Origin: an uncultured Bacteroidota bacterium
GTDB lineage: Bacteria; Bacteroidota; Bacteroidia; Chitinophagales; Chitinophagaceae
NCBI GenBank assembly: GCA_946479535.1
Contig: CAMLGP010000081.1
Location: forward strand, 1-8,660
Reading direction: 5' to 3'
DNA: 8,660 nt
Positions 6,464 through 8,660 of this stretch are shown here, in pieces (position 1 is the stretch's first letter; every line of letters begins with the position of its first letter). The notes beneath the pieces are model-generated. The model searched no databases. It had not been told where the DNA came from and worked only from the letters and a program-made list of their open reading frames with translations. The position numbers were made by a program, and so were the translations under genes.

Positions 6464-7087
6464 ATGAACGAAATAAGGATACTTATTGTGGAAGACGAGC
6501 CGGTTATTGCAGAAAACCTGGCGCATTACCTGAATAATTACGATTTCAGTGTTTGTGGTATTGCCTATGATGATGAGGAAGCGAAAATGTTTTTGGAGAA
6601 TAGCGCACCCGATGCGGTGATCCTGGATATCAACCTGGGAAGCCAGATGGATGGTATTGAAATTGCACACCTGATCAATAAGACCTGTCAGGTACCCTTT
6701 GTTTTTCTTACCTCGTATTCAGACAGGGAAACCATTGAAAAGGCAAAAATGGTGAAGCCCTGGGGCTATATCGTCAAACCATTTAATGAAAAAACCGTAC
6801 TGGCTACACTGGAAATAGCAATCTCAAATTTTGCACAGTCAAATAATAAAGGCCAGCCGGAGTTCAGTATGACTAAAATAAACAAACATCTCCTTGGCCC
6901 GTTGAGTGAGCGCGAGTTTGATGTACTGAAACTCATTTATATTGGCAAAACGAATCAACAGATTGCGGAAGAACTTTTTGTATCCATCAACACTATTAAG
7001 AAACACATCAATAGCACCTACCTAAAATTAGATGCGAATTCACGGTCTTCAGCAATGGTAAGAATACGAGAGTTGCTGAATAAATAA
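6464..7087 (+). CDS. Response regulator, REC plus LuxR-type HTH
   Basis: This 207-residue protein joins an N-terminal receiver domain (about 4-122) to a C-terminal LuxR/NarL helix-turn-helix (about 145-205). The receiver has the acidic pocket Glu10-Asp11, the phosphoacceptor Asp55 in VILDINLG, Thr83 in FLTS, and Lys105 in IVKPF, so it appears fully functional. The DNA-binding part begins LSEREFDVLKLI and carries the recognition region VSINTIKKHINSTYLKL (173-189), near consensus for the family. The gene starts 16 bp after the kinase stop with an A-rich leader (AAAAAAGAAA) and no Shine-Dalgarno, and it is almost certainly in the same transcript. It is the obvious phosphorylation partner of that kinase. 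Phosphorylated dimers of this class usually bind inverted repeats. The palindrome 45 bp after its stop codon is a candidate site, by inference only. Confidence 0.95.
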   Translation: MNEIRILIVEDEPVIAENLAHYLNNYDFSVCGIAYDDEEAKMFLENSAPDAVILDINLGSQMDGIEIAHLINKTCQVPFVFLTSYSDRETIEKAKMVKPWGYIVKPFNEKTVLATLEIAISNFAQSNNKGQPEFSMTKINKHLLGPLSEREFDVLKLIYIGKTNQQIAEELFVSINTIKKHINSTYLKLDANSRSSAMVRIRELLNK

Positions 7088-7131
7088 TTTCTCCCCTACC
7101 ACATACTGGTAAACTTTCACCTTTTCTTTTA

Positions 7132-7151
7132 ATTTACCCCCAGGGGTAAAT
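7132..7151. repeat. 20-bp palindrome, candidate operator or hairpin before the small lipoprotein gene
   Basis: ATTTACCCC (7132-7140) and GGGGTAAAT (7143-7151) are exact inverted copies separated by CA. The site lies 45 bp after the regulator stop codon and about 80 bp before the lipoprotein start. No T-tract follows on either strand, so terminator function would be non-standard. Symmetry and spacing fit binding of a dimeric regulator such as a LuxR-type protein. Similar half-sites, AGGGTAAAT at 4324-4332 and ATTACCC at 4241-4247, precede the kinase gene. Confidence 0.55.
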
Positions 7152-7232
7152 CAGGCTCTCTCCTATCATCGTTTCTTTGATGGGCTGCTCTGATAAGTAA
7201 TAATCCTTTCATATATTATTAAACTAAAGATC

Positions 7233-7451
7233 ATGAAAAAAGTATTTTTTATTGTTACAGTCTCTGCTTTATTTCTTGGTATTATTTCCTCACACGGCTG
7301 CAAAAAGAAAAAAGAGGACACAAAGGAATGCAAAACCTGTAAAGCCGCCGCAGGAATAGACGCAGCTCCAGCTACACAGGAAGTCTGCAGTGATCAGGCT
7401 GAACAGGATTTCCGTAATAAACATGCGGGACAATCCGTAACCTGTCAATAA
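7233..7451 (+). CDS. Small cysteine-rich lipoprotein, function unknown
   Basis: This 72-residue protein has a lysine-led hydrophobic signal peptide ending in SSHGC, with Cys23 as the probable lipidated residue, followed by a KKKKED stretch. The mature part is short and has four further cysteines: Cys33 and Cys36 in CKTC, Cys52 in EVCSD, and Cys71 as the penultimate residue. The even number and the CxxC spacing suggest two disulfides or a metal site in the periplasm or outer membrane. I do not recognise a characterised family, though small lipoproteins of this pattern seem familiar from Chitinophagaceae. The ATG is preceded by an A/T-rich leader (AAACTAAAGATC). It follows the two-component genes after 145 bp, on the same strand, and may have its own promoter. 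The strong signal peptide and cysteine pattern argue that it is a real gene despite its size. Confidence 0.75.
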   Translation: MKKVFFIVTVSALFLGIISSHGCKKKKEDTKECKTCKAAAGIDAAPATQEVCSDQAEQDFRNKHAGQSVTCQ

Positions 7452-7542
7452 TGCGGTTTACACAGGTCGATTGCTAACCCTACCTTTCCATTGATAAATT
7501 AATTTAGTGTTGCGGCAAGGTCTGAGTACAATAATGTTTTAC

Positions 7543-7558
7543 CTGTTTTTTCAAACAG
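7543..7558. terminator. Weak stem between convergent genes
   Basis: CTGTTT (7543-7548) pairs with AAACAG (7553-7558) around TTTC, between the stops of the rightward lipoprotein gene and the leftward gene ending at 7572. Only six base pairs form, mostly A/T, and no proper T-tract follows on either side. I list it because the convergent arrangement calls for termination somewhere here and nothing better is visible in 7452-7571. Confidence 0.2.
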
Positions 7559-7571
7559 CAGACAGGAAATA

Positions 7572-8660
7572 TCATTCAACCTTAGCAAAAGGCTTACCAT
7601 CAATCCATAAAATGCGCAAGCCTTTGATGCAGGAGAAAAACGCGTCATATGTTTTCGGCTTTCCTTCGATATCAGAGAAATTAACCGTCCAGTTACTGGG
7701 TACTGAAAAAATTCCAATTGATTTTACACCCTGAAATTTAATACTCCCCACCGGGCCACTGGCAACTGCCAGGTCCCATTTGTAACTATTGCCGGGTCCT
7801 ATTTGAAAATTTTCAGCTGATGCGTGTGTATCCATGCCTGCATCAAGGCCAGTTATGGCATTTACATATTGCGTAACCCCACTGAAATTACTTGACCATT
7901 TACCGATGAGGTCAGAAGCGGCAATTGCAAATTTGTTATAATTGGCCATGCTTTCCATTTTCTCCCATCCGGAGGTACTCTGATGATAGGCCCCGAATTC
8001 CTGTTCAAAGGTTTGTTTATCAGGAGTAATGAATTCCATGAATTTTCCGCTGCCATTGGAATAATTCATTTTAAATAAAACAACATAAACTGATTTGCCG
8101 TTTTTTTCAACGGCATCGGCCTCTGCAAATTCAAGAGATTGCCAGCCACTAACAGGTCTGAATAGTAAATTGCCTACAGTATTGTATTTTGGTGCAACAA
8201 GCACATCCCACGCATTTTTCAAACCACCCAGCAAATCCGGATTGTATTCGTCTGCCCTCTTATTAGGATAGTGAATCAGGATCCGCGTTACTCCTTTGCT
8301 TACCTGTACCCAATCAGCCTGTTCTGTTGCCACCCATCCGTCATCAAAATTAGTAGTAGTAAAAGTAAACCCGCCTGCTGATTTTGGCGGAACATTCACA
8401 CTGGTCTTCTTCATCATTTTTTCCGGTTCGCCAGGCAATTCAATGGGAGTATTATTTGGAGATGGAGGAACGAAGTACCAGGCATTGTTAAAGGTAGTAT
8501 TGTTACTGAAAGGCCCTTCTCTTTGCGTTGCTTTATCAGCCTGTAGCACCAGGTTCCATTGCTGAATACCGGTAAAATAATACATGGAGAACCTGTATGT
8601 TACTTTCTCCAGTGCTCTGCTCTGACTGGTTAAAAGTTTACCCCATTTATCAGTACCGTC
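7572..8660 (-). CDS. Uncharacterised Bacteroidota secreted-type protein, N-terminus outside window
   Basis: The frame is open from the window edge (8660) to TGA at 7572-7574, giving 362 residues. An internal ATG at 8585 is not the start, because 25 further in-frame codons precede it without a stop. The sequence is rich in aromatic residues, Asn and Gly with alternating hydrophobic positions, typical of secreted beta-sheet proteins. A central segment contains FDDGWVATEQADWVQV (105-120) and ILIHYPNKRADEYNP (127-141). A C-terminal part starts near residue 250 with LIGKWSS and ends ILWIDGKPFAKVE. The GKW opening and roughly 110-residue all-beta character hint at a lipocalin-like fold, but this is tentative. 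The protein resembles hypothetical proteins common in Chitinophagaceae; I know no assigned function. It is convergent with the small lipoprotein gene and faces away from the two-component pair. A signal peptide may lie in the missing N-terminus. Confidence 0.8.
   Translation of the reverse strand, partial: DGTDKWGKLLTSQSRALEKVTYRFSMYYFTGIQQWNLVLQADKATQREGPFSNNTTFNNAWYFVPPSPNNTPIELPGEPEKMMKKTSVNVPPKSAGGFTFTTTNFDDGWVATEQADWVQVSKGVTRILIHYPNKRADEYNPDLLGGLKNAWDVLVAPKYNTVGNLLFRPVSGWQSLEFAEADAVEKNGKSVYVVLFKMNYSNGSGKFMEFITPDKQTFEQEFGAYHQSTSGWEKMESMANYNKFAIAASDLIGKWSSNFSGVTQYVNAITGLDAGMDTHASAENFQIGPGNSYKWDLAVASGPVGSIKFQGVKSIGIFSVPSNWTVNFSDIEGKPKTYDAFFSCIKGLRILWIDGKPFAKVE

Noticed and set aside
7507..7734. 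Overlapping short open frames on both strands near 7500-7734
   Set aside because: They have no signal peptide or motif and overlap the 3' end of the leftward gene, whose frame and C-terminus are coherent.
8296..8565. Plus-strand open frame of 89 codons
   Set aside because: It is antisense to the continuous minus-strand gene reaching the window edge and shows no protein motif.

Overview
The window looks like a chromosomal segment of a Bacteroidota bacterium, most likely from the Chitinophagaceae. The reasons are moderate-to-low GC, start codons preceded by A/T-rich sequence rather than a Shine-Dalgarno box, one exact Bacteroidota-type -7 promoter element (TAnnTTTG), lipoproteins with short lipoboxes, a TPR/HisKA_2 sensor kinase, and a secreted polysaccharide-degrading enzyme. 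The genus is an inference.

Layout from left to right. (1) Positions 1-988, minus strand: the N-terminal 329 residues of a lipoprotein GH30 xylanase; its 3' end lies outside the window. (2) Positions 1099-1326, minus strand: a decayed C-terminal scrap of a GH2 beta-galactosidase-like gene just upstream of the xylanase, suggesting a carbohydrate-utilisation cluster that has lost a member. (3) Positions 1376-2599, plus strand: a polytopic membrane protein homologous to lysosomal heparan-alpha-glucosaminide N-acetyltransferase (COG4299/DUF5009 type). (4) Positions 2613-3686, minus strand: a two-gene operon encoding the two halves of a YeeE/YedE (TsuA-like) sulfur-compound transporter, with its promoter at 3705-3712. 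(5) About 640 bp of non-coding DNA (3713-4356), including a perfect 35-bp inverted repeat. (6) Positions 4357-7087, plus strand: a TPR-containing HisKA_2 sensor kinase and a REC-LuxR response regulator, 16 bp apart. (7) Positions 7233-7451, plus strand: a 72-residue cysteine-rich lipoprotein, preceded by a 20-bp palindrome. (8) Positions 7572-8660, minus strand: the C-terminal 362 residues of an unidentified secreted-type protein whose N-terminus lies outside the window.

How the parts may work together. The GH30 enzyme, the GH2 remnant and perhaps the acetyltransferase point to plant cell-wall glycan use. The split transporter probably imports thiosulfate or a related sulfur compound and looks functionally separate. 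The kinase and regulator form a complete phosphorelay whose input is probably periplasmic. The palindrome before the lipoprotein gene, with similar half-sites before the kinase gene, makes the lipoprotein a plausible but unproven target. I see no CRISPR array, tRNA, rRNA, intact insertion sequence, phage gene or obvious new defence system. Most of the window is recognisable accessory and housekeeping content, and the most unusual signals are the GH2 remnant and the inverted repeats.
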